DNA from: Phormidium tenue FACHB-886
GTDB lineage: Bacteria > Cyanobacteriota > Cyanobacteriia > Elainellales > Elainellaceae
Direction of reading: 5' to 3'
Assembly: GCF_014764505.1 (NCBI RefSeq)
Contig: NZ_JACXWX010000015.1
Coordinates: 1 to 64,000, forward strand
DNA: 64,000 nucleotides
In this document: positions 53,185 to 62,740 of the stretch, piece by piece
Layout of the letters: every line of letters starts with the position of its first letter
How positions within the stretch are numbered: the stretch's first letter is position 1
Notes under the pieces: model-generated
Databases searched by the model: none
Told to the model about the DNA's origin: nothing
What the model saw: only the letters and a program-made list of their open reading frames with translations
Made by a program: the position numbers and the translations under genes

Positions 53185-53545
53185 TAATTGACAGACAGCA
53201 GCAATTTTGTTGTTCAACTCAGGGCTTAGAAAATGAAAGCCTAGAAGAGACAACCTAGAAAATGAAAGAAATGCCATTTGTAACTTTTTCAAGAACCGAG
53301 CGTCTACTGTTCTAGCTTCTTCAACCGAAAGATCCATCAGCTCTGCGTCGGAATCACTTTGGCAAACCGAAGATTTATTTGGGCAAAGGCTTAAGAATAG
53401 AGGAAGTAGAGCTAAAAACTCCTGGAGGCGATTCGGCTTGAGGAACTATTTAGATAAGGAACTATTTAAATAGGTTTCGCCTCTAGGATTTGACATAAAC
53501 CGACGAAACAACATTCAAGAACAAGCTTAGGGGAGCGCTGATCCA
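53185..53545. other. Intergenic region with short direct repeats
   Basis: About 360 bp upstream of the CHAT gene. It contains two copies of TAGAAAATGAAAG (near 53227 and 53257) and two of AGGAACTATTTA (near 53440 and 53457). No gene is seen. Confidence 0.45.
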
Positions 53546-56161
53546 GTGACTCAAGAGTTTCACATTTCTGTAACCCCAGTGGGGAGTGATGATTACTTGG
53601 TGCGAACAGAACAGGTTGCGCCCGGTGTGCCCTTGGCAGAGGAGCAGCTAACCTGGCAGGTTGAAGAATGGCTGACGCAGGCGCGGCAGTTAATGAGCGA
53701 TCCACTGCTGGGAGTGCTGCAGGGAGGCGGCTTGCAGGGCGATCGTATTCTAGATATCCCTGGCGCAGGCAACCCAGCGCCAGGGGCGGATGCTTCCTCT
53801 CTCAGCCTGATCAATTTGGGTCAGCAGCTCTTCAGTGCTCTGTTTCAGGGGACTTTGCGCGATAGCTGGGTGACGGCGCAAGGCATTGCTCAGAATCGGC
53901 GAGAAGCACTGCGGCTGCGATTGGGGCTGAAAGGAACACGCTTGCCGCGTCTGCCGTGGGAAGTGATGTACGGCAACGATGCACCGATCGAGCGAGTCCA
54001 GCAAACGCTGAGCGCTGCTGCACGTCCGTTGGCAGCCGGAACCCATGTCATTTTTTCTCGCTACCAGCCTACCCAACGCGTGATGGGCGATCGGCTGCCG
54101 CCGCCCATTAACAGCGATCAACCGCTGCGAATTTTGATGGTGATTGCGGCTCCCGATGACCAAGAGCGTTTGCAGCTGCATCAAGAAGCTGTCCGTCTTC
54201 AGCAGGAACTTTACAACACCAGCCCACAGAGTAACCTACCAGCCTACCCCCCCCAGCGCGAGGCAATGCTGCCCGAAATTCAGCTAACGATCCTGGATCA
54301 ACCAGGGCGGGAGCAGTTGACACAGGCGCTAGAGCAAGGACATTACCAAGTGCTGCACTACTCTGGGCACAGCGATTTGAGCAGCGCAGGCGGCAGCCTC
54401 TATTTGGTAAATCATCGGACTGGGTTAACAGAAATTCTCAGCGGCGACGACTTAGCAGGGCTGTTGGTTAACAACGGGGTGCGGCTGGCGGTGTTTAACT
54501 CCTGTCGGGGAGCATCTGCTGCTACGGCTGACCCGGTCAATGAGCGTGAGCGCAATCTGGCTGAAGCATTGGTTAGCCGTGGCATACCGGCAGTACTGGC
54601 AATGGCAGAGCAGATTCCTGATAGTGTGGCGCTGACGCTGACCTGGCTGTTTTACCGCAACTTAAAGCAGGGCTATCCGATCGATCTCAGCCTTAGTCGG
54701 GCACGGCAAGGCTTGATTTCGGCTTACGGTTCGCATCAGCTCTATTGGGCGCTGCCAATCTTGTATTTGCATCCAGAGTTTGATGGCTATCTGACAGCGG
54801 TCGATCGCAGCTTTGAAAATCCTGCCGATCGGCTGGTGTTTATGCCGCAGTCTTATAGCAGCTTCCCGGCGCTGACGCTCGATGAGAGAACGCCGCTGCC
54901 AGCCAGCTTCGTTACCGATGATTCCCATCTGCCAACAGATGAGGAGCTAGTTGCCAATGCCGTGCTAGCGGAGGACGAGTTAGTTGGGGAGAATGTGGAC
55001 GACTGGATCGAGGAGCTAGAAAACTTCGACAATGCAGAAGCACAAGAAGAAGAGACTCTCGATTGGATTCGGCAGCTAACTTCCCAGGTTTCCGAAGAAT
55101 CGATCACAGACGCAGGGCAGCTCAGCCTAGACGAAGACGATTTGCAAAACTTACAGCCGCCCGCTGAAACCGCTCAGCCCATGCTGGCAGACAGCGATCG
55201 TCCTACCGCTAGCGTAGGAGGTGTAACTTCTGCGATCACGCTGTTTAACGAATCACACGACCTATCTACCGCTGAGCAAACCGCGTCGGCTGGGATGGTG
55301 CAGGCGTTACCCGTAGATAGCCGAAATGGCAATGTTTCTTCCAGGCGCCGAGGGATACTGTTGCCTGCAGTGGGAGCAGTAGCTACATTCGCTGTCCTTT
55401 TCTTTGCCTTTACGCTGAGCCAGTCTCTTCATCCAATGTCAAAGAACCCTGATAGCCCACAAACTGCTACTCCTGGGGCTACCACACCCACTGAATCCTT
55501 TAGCGAAAAGCTGGCTGCAAACTCTACAGCAGAAGTAAGGGCGATCGCCCTCAGCAGCTTTAGCAAAAAGCAGGTTGCGCAAGGGCAACAAGCCGTAGCG
55601 GTGCTGCTCGATCGCAATGCCTTAGCAGAAGCCAAGGCAGCGCTGGCAGCCGTCCCTAAGGAATACCAGAATGATGCAGAAACGCAGTTCTTGCAGGGGC
55701 GGCTAGCTTGGCAGGGCGTCAAACAACGCGACCCGCAGTACAAACTAGCAGACGTACAACGCGCCTGGGAAAATGCAGCGCAAGCTGAGCCAAACACTGT
55801 GCCATATCATCAAGCGCTGGGGTTTGCTTACTATGCTGGCGGAGATGCCTCTAGGGCAAGACAAACCTGGATGCAATCGATCGCCCTGCTAAACAGCGGG
55901 CAGGCAACCGTCGCCAATCGAGCAACAATGGATCAGCAGATGCTGACTGCCTATGCAGGAGTGGCGCTGGCGCTGCAGCAAGTTTCGGCAAATCAGCCAA
56001 TCGACGAGCAGCAAAACATCGCCAGCAAAACCACCAAAATTTATCAGATGGTAGTAGCAAGCGATCCAGACAGCTTCCAACCCCAGGCGTTAAGCCAAAA
56101 CTGGCTCTGGAATGAAGCAGCCATTCAAGGCTGGAAAAAACTAGCGCAGGGACAGCTTTAG
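53546..56161 (+). CDS. CHAT-domain protein with TM helix and TPR-like C terminus
   Basis: An 871-residue protein. Residues 1-420 contain a CHAT (caspase-like) domain with the catalytic His in VLHYSGHSDLSSAGG near residue 275 and Cys in LAVFNSCRGASAATA near residue 320, followed by RGIPAVLAMAEQIPDSVA. Residues 440-600 are acidic and low-complexity. One membrane helix (GILLPAVGAVATFAVLFFAF) lies near residue 618. The end (about 680-871) is a helical repeat region resembling TPRs. The start is GTG with GGGGAG upstream. CHAT proteins are proteases in some defence or cell-death pathways; in cyanobacteria many are uncharacterised. The catalytic pair looks intact. Confidence 0.88.
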   Translation: MTQEFHISVTPVGSDDYLVRTEQVAPGVPLAEEQLTWQVEEWLTQARQLMSDPLLGVLQGGGLQGDRILDIPGAGNPAPGADASSLSLINLGQQLFSALFQGTLRDSWVTAQGIAQNRREALRLRLGLKGTRLPRLPWEVMYGNDAPIERVQQTLSAAARPLAAGTHVIFSRYQPTQRVMGDRLPPPINSDQPLRILMVIAAPDDQERLQLHQEAVRLQQELYNTSPQSNLPAYPPQREAMLPEIQLTILDQPGREQLTQALEQGHYQVLHYSGHSDLSSAGGSLYLVNHRTGLTEILSGDDLAGLLVNNGVRLAVFNSCRGASAATADPVNERERNLAEALVSRGIPAVLAMAEQIPDSVALTLTWLFYRNLKQGYPIDLSLSRARQGLISAYGSHQLYWALPILYLHPEFDGYLTAVDRSFENPADRLVFMPQSYSSFPALTLDERTPLPASFVTDDSHLPTDEELVANAVLAEDELVGENVDDWIEELENFDNAEAQEEETLDWIRQLTSQVSEESITDAGQLSLDEDDLQNLQPPAETAQPMLADSDRPTASVGGVTSAITLFNESHDLSTAEQTASAGMVQALPVDSRNGNVSSRRRGILLPAVGAVATFAVLFFAFTLSQSLHPMSKNPDSPQTATPGATTPTESFSEKLAANSTAEVRAIALSSFSKKQVAQGQQAVAVLLDRNALAEAKAALAAVPKEYQNDAETQFLQGRLAWQGVKQRDPQYKLADVQRAWENAAQAEPNTVPYHQALGFAYYAGGDASRARQTWMQSIALLNSGQATVANRATMDQQMLTAYAGVALALQQVSANQPIDEQQNIASKTTKIYQMVVASDPDSFQPQALSQNWLWNEAAIQGWKKLAQGQL

Positions 56162-56297
56162 CGGTTCTTTAGCGGTTGAAGAGATGTAGATTAATCTAGA
56201 GCTTATACAAATCCTGTAGAAGCTTCTCCTGCCTTTGTGTCTTTAGCTTGCCAAAGCTAAAATTGCACGTCCCCAACAAGCTTATTTGAGCACATAC

Positions 56298-56990
56298 TTA
56301 TTTGGGCACATAAACTCCGCGACGGTAGCTCCAAGCAATTTTCTCTGGATCAAGGTTGCGTGTCCACTCGCTGAAATAGTTTTGATGCCGCATAGAGCGG
56401 ACAGCCCCACGACTAGTTTTGAGACGGTGAGCAAGCTGACTGCTAGTCAACTTACGGGATGATGTCTGCTGGGGGGAGGTTTCTTCGATCACTGCGATGT
56501 AAGCATCCCAAAATAGCACCAGGCTGCAGAAAAGAATAAAAGCCACTGCCTCTGGGCGCTTGAAAATGTTTGGCAGTTCTCCTTCAGGTGTCTGGGGCGC
56601 GGCACTCGTTTGTTGCTCTGGGGTAACAGCTTCTGGCAATTCGGGAGAATCTGTAGTAGTTGCGGGTTCCATAAAGTCTGATTCCTGCGCTGGGGTAGTT
56701 TGGATGGGCTGAAGGACAATTGTTTGCTGCCAAGCTGGAGCGCGATCGCCCCGCCGTCGTCCGTAGACCGTAACTTTTTGAATAGATTCAATTTCCAGCA
56801 GCCGCATCCCTGCCTGGACGAAAGCTACTGCTTTTGATTGGGCGGGAAGAACCTCCGACTCCAGTAACAGATGCAGCCAATTCCCGCGTCGTCGCGCTTT
56901 CATTTGGATATCCTGCAACTGTAGCGATCGATTGAAGATTGCCGCCAGTGCAACTGGATCACCTTGTTGAATTAGCGACAGCCCAGGCAT
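56298..56990 (-). CDS. Conserved cyanobacterial protein with TM helix and HTH-like tail
   Basis: A 230-residue protein in three parts. Residues 10-75 form a small domain (DPVALAAIFNRSLQLQDIQM and GMRLLEIESIQKVTVYGRRR) that I recall at the start of many cyanobacterial proteins without a name. Residues 95-140 are a Pro/Glu/Thr linker. One membrane helix (AVAFILFCSLVLFWDAYIAV) lies near residue 155. The last 50 residues, with TSSQLAHRLKTSRGAVRSMR then NYFSEWTRNLDPEKIAWSY, look like a helix-turn-helix. If so, a DNA- or protein-binding domain is tied to the membrane. Function unknown. Confidence 0.65.
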   Translation of the reverse strand: MPGLSLIQQGDPVALAAIFNRSLQLQDIQMKARRRGNWLHLLLESEVLPAQSKAVAFVQAGMRLLEIESIQKVTVYGRRRGDRAPAWQQTIVLQPIQTTPAQESDFMEPATTTDSPELPEAVTPEQQTSAAPQTPEGELPNIFKRPEAVAFILFCSLVLFWDAYIAVIEETSPQQTSSRKLTSSQLAHRLKTSRGAVRSMRHQNYFSEWTRNLDPEKIAWSYRRGVYVPK

Positions 56991-57077
56991 GAGAATACCT
57001 TTTTTGCGACTTCGAACTCTAAGCTCTTAAATTTGCCTCTAATTTTCCCACGATTCTGATATTAAATCCGGCTGATA

Positions 57078-57182
57078 TAGCTGTTGCCATTACGCTTACA
57101 ACATTGCGCTTAGAACATTTAGGACATTTGGAAGATTTAGGGCATTTTTGTAGGAGTGCTCCACGTGCCGACAAAAATGTCC
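57078..57182. repeat. Dispersed hairpin repeat, family 2, copy 2
   Basis: AGCTGTTGCCATTACG at 57078 leads, after a tract of near-repeats (CTTACAACATT, CTTAGAACATTT, AGGACATTT), to a 12-bp stem GGGCATTTTTGT (57140-57151) / ACAAAAATGTCC (57171-57182). Its loop carries GAGTGCTCCACG. Lead and loop match the copy at 20301-20358 while the stem differs. It sits between two minus-strand genes. Confidence 0.7.
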
Positions 57183-57237
57183 TGTCTTAACCCGAAGTAC
57201 AAGCGCCATTTCTCAACCGAGCCGCGAAGGATATTGT

Positions 57238-58215
57238 TCAGTTTTGCTGGAGTAGCGCTGTCACTGCGTTAACAACAATTTGCGCCGAACCCACAAAAAA
57301 TTCTCGATCGATCGTTTCTAGCGTATCGCTGGGTTGGTGATAATTAGAATTGCGAAAATTGGCAGTGTCGGTTAGCAGCACCGCTCCAATGCCAGTCTTC
57401 CAGAAGGGGGTATGATCGCTGCGAACTAGGTCGGGAGCCAGTCCTCCTAAGGTAGGAATCGACAGGGTTAGCACCTGCGGCAGGTCAGTGCGTCCGGCTT
57501 CTGAGATGGTTGTAGTTAACTCTGGGTGTCCCTGATCGCCAATTGCTGCAATAAACTCGCCTCGGTCGGTGGGGGGCTGGATTGGCAACGGCGGGTAGGA
57601 TTGGCAGCCTGCTGTTTTGCAGGAGTAGCCAATCATATCCATAATTACAGCGCCCTTGAGGCTTTGAGGCTGAGCCAGCTTTTTAACAAAGACTGTGCTA
57701 CCGATTAACCCAAGCTCTTCTAGATCAAACAAGGCAAGCTGAAGCGTCCGGGGAGTTTTGAGCGGAGCAAGCAGCCGCGCCGTTTCCAAAATCGTTGCCA
57801 CGGCTGTGGCATTGTCGTCGGCTCCGGGCGATCGCTCCACGGTGTCATAGTGCCCACCTAGCAAAATCGCACCCGCCTCCGGCTCGGTTCCCACTTTTTC
57901 TGCCAAGATATTTGCGCCACCGTCGAATCCCTGGAGCTGCGGTGTCCAACCTGCTGCTTCAAGTGTCTGCAGGATATATTCACGGGCGCGTAACCGATCG
58001 CTTTCCTCAAAGCGAGGAAATGAGAGTACTTCTACATCGTTTAGGAGCCGTTGCGTATTCACCGTAGGAGCGACAACTGTCGGGGCTTGAGCAGCTTGAG
58101 TGTAGCTCGCTTCACTAGGTGGCGATTGCATCAAGGACCGTAACCAGCTCCAACCGATAAAAATGCTAATAAGCGTAACGGCAAACAAAAGTAGCCAAAG
58201 CGATCGGCGTTTCAT
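57238..58215 (-). CDS. M28-family zinc peptidase, membrane-anchored
   Basis: A 325-residue aminopeptidase-like protein of family M28. Residues 7-28 form a signal anchor, so the domain faces the periplasm. Zinc-binding and catalytic motifs are LLGGHYDTVERSPGADDNAT near residue 117, FDLEELGLIGSTVF near residue 163 (catalytic and bridging acids), MDMIGYSC near residue 193 and SDHTPFWKTG near residue 268. All expected ligands are present. M28 enzymes remove N-terminal residues from peptides. Two cysteines in SCKTAGCQSYP could form a disulfide. Confidence 0.9.
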   Translation of the reverse strand: MKRRSLWLLLFAVTLISIFIGWSWLRSLMQSPPSEASYTQAAQAPTVVAPTVNTQRLLNDVEVLSFPRFEESDRLRAREYILQTLEAAGWTPQLQGFDGGANILAEKVGTEPEAGAILLGGHYDTVERSPGADDNATAVATILETARLLAPLKTPRTLQLALFDLEELGLIGSTVFVKKLAQPQSLKGAVIMDMIGYSCKTAGCQSYPPLPIQPPTDRGEFIAAIGDQGHPELTTTISEAGRTDLPQVLTLSIPTLGGLAPDLVRSDHTPFWKTGIGAVLLTDTANFRNSNYHQPSDTLETIDREFFVGSAQIVVNAVTALLQQN

Positions 58216-58609
58216 GAGGCTTGTGGGTTAAGAGCTAATCCTCATTGTAGGAAGTGGGCAGAGCATAGAGGTTGAATAGAGCGCTGCTGAGGATTGCTAT
58301 AAGAAACTATGTTCTTTGTCTGGCTGTACGCGGCTATGCAGCCAGTAGAGGTAAGCGTTAAACTGACGACAACAGCGCTGCTCGCGTTAGCATTTTGCAT
58401 TAAGGCAGTATTTCACAGAGATTAGGATCGATTCAGCTCAGAGGCAGCTGTTAGCCTCGTGCAAGAGCTTGCTGTGACATATAGCACTTTTCAGTAACAG
58501 ACTGCCCATTAAGATAGGTCTGAGCCAAAGAGGAAGATAAGAAGACACTGTAGCACCATAAATCCAAGTTCAATTGATCGATTGAGTTTAGTATTGCGAT
58601 CGAGGTTCT
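58216..58609. other. Divergent intergenic region, nothing clear seen
   Basis: About 390 bp between the M28 peptidase gene (minus) and the coiled-coil RelE-like gene (plus). I looked here for a small antitoxin gene on either strand and found no open frame with a ribosome binding site. Promoters of both neighbours should lie here. Confidence 0.5.
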
Positions 58610-59578
58610 ATGCTGAAGAACAGCTATGTCAAAGTTTTAGTCGTCGCTTCGGGGACGCTACTCGTGACGCTGGTTCTCAATCGGCTGCAATACACGGTGG
58701 CACTAGGCTTATTGGCAGGAGTGCTGGCATGGCGGACCTGGGAGCAAAGCGAAACTAGCTATCAGCTTGCCCAAAAGATTCAGATCGAGACAGAACAGAA
58801 TGTCGAGATCCAAACCGAAAATACACAGCTACAAACTGAGCTGGAGCAAATGCAGGTGCAATCACAGGAAATCGCCGAGCGTTTGAACCTGGAACTTACT
58901 GCAAAACTTAAAAGCGAGGCAAAAGTTGCTGAGTTAGCTGAACAGCTCAAGCTCGTTCAGCTAACTACAAACAGCTACCAGCTCAAAACACGTCAGCTAG
59001 AGAGCCGCATTTTAGAGAACCGATCCCTCCAGCAAAACTTCCAGACCTTACAGCAAGAGCTAAAGAACCGAGACGACATTATTAATCTAATGTCTGAGGA
59101 GATAGAGCAGGAGCAAGACCAACGCAAAACATTGGAAGCATTAGCAGAAGAGTATTCTAACCAAGTGCAGATGTTAGGCGCTGAAAATGCTGAACTTAAA
59201 GACCGCTTGGGGCAAGCCAACCGCAAGCTAGAAGCAATTAGAGTCGAGCCGACTGCCGCCGAACCAGATTCAAAGCCGACCATTGGGCAATACACCCTCA
59301 AGTTTGACTACATGGGCGACTTTAATGATTTGCCCGATCGTGAGTACAAGAAAGTCTTGGGTAAAATTTTTGCGCTGCAAACCGATCCCAGACCCCATGA
59401 TTGCGACTATCTTAGAAAATTTAATCATCGCCACGGCAAAATCTATCGGGTCCGCGCTGGAGACTACCGTATCTGCTACACCATTGAAGAAACGCCCATT
59501 AAGCAAATTCGGATTCTGATGGTGGACAACCGCAACGAACGAATTTACGACGAGCGGCTGAGCCGCCGCCTCAGCTAG
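58610..59578 (+). CDS. Membrane-anchored coiled-coil protein with a C-terminal RelE-like domain
   Basis: A 322-residue protein. Residues 7-42 are hydrophobic, one or two short membrane helices (KVLVVASGTLLVTLVL and VALGLLAGVLAW). Residues 50-210 are a Gln/Glu/Leu-rich coiled coil. The last 95 residues look like a RelE/ParE toxin fold. YTLKFDYMGDFNDLPDREYK near residue 228 is the first strand and helix. TDPRPHDCDYLRKF near residue 260 matches the usual L-x-x-D-P-R-P turn. KIYRVRAGDYRICYTIEE near residue 280 and ILMVDNRNERIY near residue 303 are the central strands. GAGG precedes the ATG. No antitoxin-like gene is adjacent. Whether it cleaves mRNA or has lost activity is unknown. Confidence 0.82.
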   Translation: MLKNSYVKVLVVASGTLLVTLVLNRLQYTVALGLLAGVLAWRTWEQSETSYQLAQKIQIETEQNVEIQTENTQLQTELEQMQVQSQEIAERLNLELTAKLKSEAKVAELAEQLKLVQLTTNSYQLKTRQLESRILENRSLQQNFQTLQQELKNRDDIINLMSEEIEQEQDQRKTLEALAEEYSNQVQMLGAENAELKDRLGQANRKLEAIRVEPTAAEPDSKPTIGQYTLKFDYMGDFNDLPDREYKKVLGKIFALQTDPRPHDCDYLRKFNHRHGKIYRVRAGDYRICYTIEETPIKQIRILMVDNRNERIYDERLSRRLS

Positions 59579-59612
59579 AGCTTTTGAACTCTTTTGGTCC
59601 TGATTTAATACC

Positions 59613-62600
59613 CTATTCTTCCTGCAGCACAGGCTCTTCAACAGGGCGAACGATCGGTGCATCCGCAGCAGGCGGCTGAAAAACGACTTGCAGAGAGCGC
59701 TCCAGAGTTTCAGCCATAGCGATGCGATTGCCAAACGCCACAATGACCCGCGCCAAAGTTGGTAGCTCATTGTACTCTGCTTCTAGGTAAAGCGGCTCTA
59801 TATACAGCAGCGAGCGTTCGATCGGAATCACTAGCAAATTGCCTTGAACTGCCCGCGAGCCTTGCCGATTCCACAGCGAAATCTGCCTGGAAATGACCGG
59901 ATCTTGATTGATTCGAGCTTCAATTTGCTCTGTGCCAAAGACCAGCTCCTGCTTGGGAAACAGATAGAGCAGTTGCTTCCCATACTGGTCGCCATCCGAT
60001 CGCGCTGCTAGCCAGGCCACCAAGTTGTTGCGCTGCGCTGGCGTAAACGGACGCAGTAAAACAAACTCCTCTGCTGTGCCTGTGGACAGCTTTAAAATTG
60101 CAAAATATGGCTGAACTACCTCCTCCTGATTGCCATAGATTTCATTTGGCGCTCTCCACTGGTCTTCTCGGTTGTAAAACACAATCGGATCGCGCATGTG
60201 ATAAACCATCAATTGCTCAGTCTGAAGCTGATACAGGTCTTGCCCGTAGCGAATGTGCTGCCGCAGGGCAGGCGGCATTTGATCAAGCGGCTGCAGCACC
60301 CCAGGAAAAATTTTTTGCCAAGCCTGGATGATCGGATCTTGCGGGTCGGCTACATAGAAATTGACTGAGCCATGGTACGCATCCACTACTACTTTCACCG
60401 AGTTGCGGATGTAGTTAAACGGATTCGCCAGTGGATCGGCATAAGGAAAACGATCGCTCGTTGTGTAGGCATCAATCATCCAGTACAAATAGCTTTCATC
60501 CGCCGCATTGGTTTGGCTGGCTCTTCTCCCCCGTTCCCAACCTTTTCCATTGGTATCTGCCACCACCAAGTATGGATCGCTGTCATAGCGCAAAAACGGA
60601 GCAATCGCCCTGACTCGATCAGCAATCTGGCGACGAAACAGCAGGCGGGTCTGTGATGTAAAATCATCCGTCAGCAACATCCGCCAGTCGCGCAGATGTT
60701 TGGCGAACAGAAGACGCTGCCCAAAATGACCCAAATCAACGCCGCCCTGTCCGTCATACGTGTTGTAGACGTTCTCACTGCCGCTGGGATAGTCAAGTTC
60801 TTGTACCTGTGTTTGGGTCATCACATAGGTATTGGCAAGTTCGCCGTAGTAGATGCGAGGTTTGCCAACGGGAATGCTGCCTTCGACGCGAGGATCAGCA
60901 ATAACAGGATCGATTGCCTGAATCAAGTAGTCAGGTAAGCCTCCTTCTCCCACCACATTGACTGGACTAACGGTAAAGCCATAGCCATGGGTGTAGATCA
61001 AATGCTCGTTAATCCAAGTCTGGGCTGCTTCTGGAACGGCGCTATAGTCCAACTCTCGTGCAGCAATCAGCACTTGTTGCTTAGCTGGGCTACCACTCTC
61101 CACAGGAATGACATACCGATCGAGGTCTGCATCTGGAAACTCATAGTAAGAGCGAATACGCTGAAGCTGGCGGTTGGTCTGCAGTAGCGGTCGCTTGTCC
61201 CATATTCGGATGTTGTTAACGGTCAGATCATTTTGCTGGAGCTGTGCGAAGGTGAGCCCGTTGTTAGGATCAAAAGTCTCAACTTCGATCTCGTTCAAGC
61301 CAAACCCCTGCCGCGTCAGCTCGATCGTCCGCCGCAGATAAGGCTGCTCTAGCTGAAGCTCATTCGGCTGCACTGCAAACTGTTGAATGGCGGCGGGCAG
61401 CACATAAGTTGCGATCGCCGCCACCACAGCATACAGAAGCGCTGCCTTAAAGAGGCTGAAACGGAAATTCAGCGTCCGAGTTTGCGTGGGCTGCGGCAAC
61501 CGATCCAGCGTTTGGGGCTGAAGAATCCTGGTTTGGATGAATGGGGAGTCTGGATTCGAGAGTTGCCTGTCCCCTTTCGATCGCTCAGTTCTGATAGCCG
61601 ATCGCCCCAGCAGCAGCAGCCCCAGTCCCAATGCCAAGCCGCTCAATAGTGTATAAACCGGTAGCTCAACGTTGGCGCTAGTGTAGCTGGCTCCGTAGCC
61701 TGCCCCGGTCGGAGAGTAGAGGAGTTCGTAGCGATCGAGCCAATAGTAAAGGGAGATGGCTAACAGCAGCAAGCCACCCAACGTATAGAGATGTCGCTGC
61801 TGAGGCAACGAGAGCCCAGGGAAGTAGCCCTGGCTGAGGCTATCTGCCGACAATAAATAAGTGAGGCTCACCGACAGCAAACCCACGGCAAACAGACCAA
61901 TCAGCCAAAATTCTCCCAACTCCCAGAGCGGCAGCGCAAATACATAGAAACTAATATCGCGCCCAAATAGGGGATCAGCCTGCCCAAATCGAGCAGGAGA
62001 CAGCGCTAGAAGAAGCGTCGTCCACCGCTCTGAAGCCACAATGCTAAAGGCAAAGCTGATCGCCAGCCCGATCACTCCCAGCATCAGCCGTGGATAAACC
62101 AGCAGCGCAGCCGCTAAGCCCAAAACAACAGCAACTTGCCAACCGAAAGAACTCCACTGCTGCCCAATCATCCAAATTGCGCTAGGGCTAAAGGGAGCCA
62201 GGGGCGGCAAGGCAGTTTTGCTCACAAAGTCTGGGTGCCAGTGCGCTAAGGCAATCTGCCCGTGGTACAGCAGCAAAGTACTCACCAGCAGGCTTATTAG
62301 CACGGCGAGCGGCAGCAACCAGCGCATCCGCAGATGCCCCCGGTGCTTGGCTCGCTCAAGCCCTACCGGTCGCTTTGCCCAAGCGTAGCGATCGGCAACC
62401 CACAAATTTCCCCACAAAAATCCTAGACTGGACGCTGTAACAGAAAATCCCAGAAGTCCCTGCGCCCACAGGCGAGTGGCAAAGATTTCTAGATAGTCCA
62501 CTTCCTGAAACCACAGCCCTTCTGCCCACAGAAACGAGCCAACATCCAGTAGTACGATTCCACCGAGCAGCGCAAAGCCCAGGAGATAATCTTTTTTTCC

Positions 62601-62627
62601 GCTCCGTAGCTGCTTGCTAATCCACAT
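59613..62627 (-). CDS. UPF0182 family integral membrane protein
   Basis: A 1004-residue member of the UPF0182 (COG1615) family, of unknown function and present in cyanobacteria and actinobacteria. About seven membrane helices lie in residues 15-410, for example LLGFALLGGIVLLDVGSFLW at the start and AALLYAVVAAIATYVLPAAI near residue 395. A large outer domain of about 600 residues follows, with conserved phrases such as IRIWDKRPLLQTNRQLQRIR, YTHGYGFTVSPVN and RIYYGELANTYV. The length is usual for the family. AGAGG precedes the ATG. It is convergent with the RelE-like gene, 35 bp apart. Confidence 0.95.
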   Translation of the reverse strand: MWISKQLRSGKKDYLLGFALLGGIVLLDVGSFLWAEGLWFQEVDYLEIFATRLWAQGLLGFSVTASSLGFLWGNLWVADRYAWAKRPVGLERAKHRGHLRMRWLLPLAVLISLLVSTLLLYHGQIALAHWHPDFVSKTALPPLAPFSPSAIWMIGQQWSSFGWQVAVVLGLAAALLVYPRLMLGVIGLAISFAFSIVASERWTTLLLALSPARFGQADPLFGRDISFYVFALPLWELGEFWLIGLFAVGLLSVSLTYLLSADSLSQGYFPGLSLPQQRHLYTLGGLLLLAISLYYWLDRYELLYSPTGAGYGASYTSANVELPVYTLLSGLALGLGLLLLGRSAIRTERSKGDRQLSNPDSPFIQTRILQPQTLDRLPQPTQTRTLNFRFSLFKAALLYAVVAAIATYVLPAAIQQFAVQPNELQLEQPYLRRTIELTRQGFGLNEIEVETFDPNNGLTFAQLQQNDLTVNNIRIWDKRPLLQTNRQLQRIRSYYEFPDADLDRYVIPVESGSPAKQQVLIAARELDYSAVPEAAQTWINEHLIYTHGYGFTVSPVNVVGEGGLPDYLIQAIDPVIADPRVEGSIPVGKPRIYYGELANTYVMTQTQVQELDYPSGSENVYNTYDGQGGVDLGHFGQRLLFAKHLRDWRMLLTDDFTSQTRLLFRRQIADRVRAIAPFLRYDSDPYLVVADTNGKGWERGRRASQTNAADESYLYWMIDAYTTSDRFPYADPLANPFNYIRNSVKVVVDAYHGSVNFYVADPQDPIIQAWQKIFPGVLQPLDQMPPALRQHIRYGQDLYQLQTEQLMVYHMRDPIVFYNREDQWRAPNEIYGNQEEVVQPYFAILKLSTGTAEEFVLLRPFTPAQRNNLVAWLAARSDGDQYGKQLLYLFPKQELVFGTEQIEARINQDPVISRQISLWNRQGSRAVQGNLLVIPIERSLLYIEPLYLEAEYNELPTLARVIVAFGNRIAMAETLERSLQVVFQPPAADAPIVRPVEEPVLQEE

Positions 62628-62740
62628 GCAACAAACCTCTTTTTAGGTGCGCGGCATCCTTCAAACAATTAAATTTCAGCTCAGCACCACAGGTTAAGAT
62701 TTGAACACAGGTTAAGATTCGGACTAAGCCAGCCCACTCC

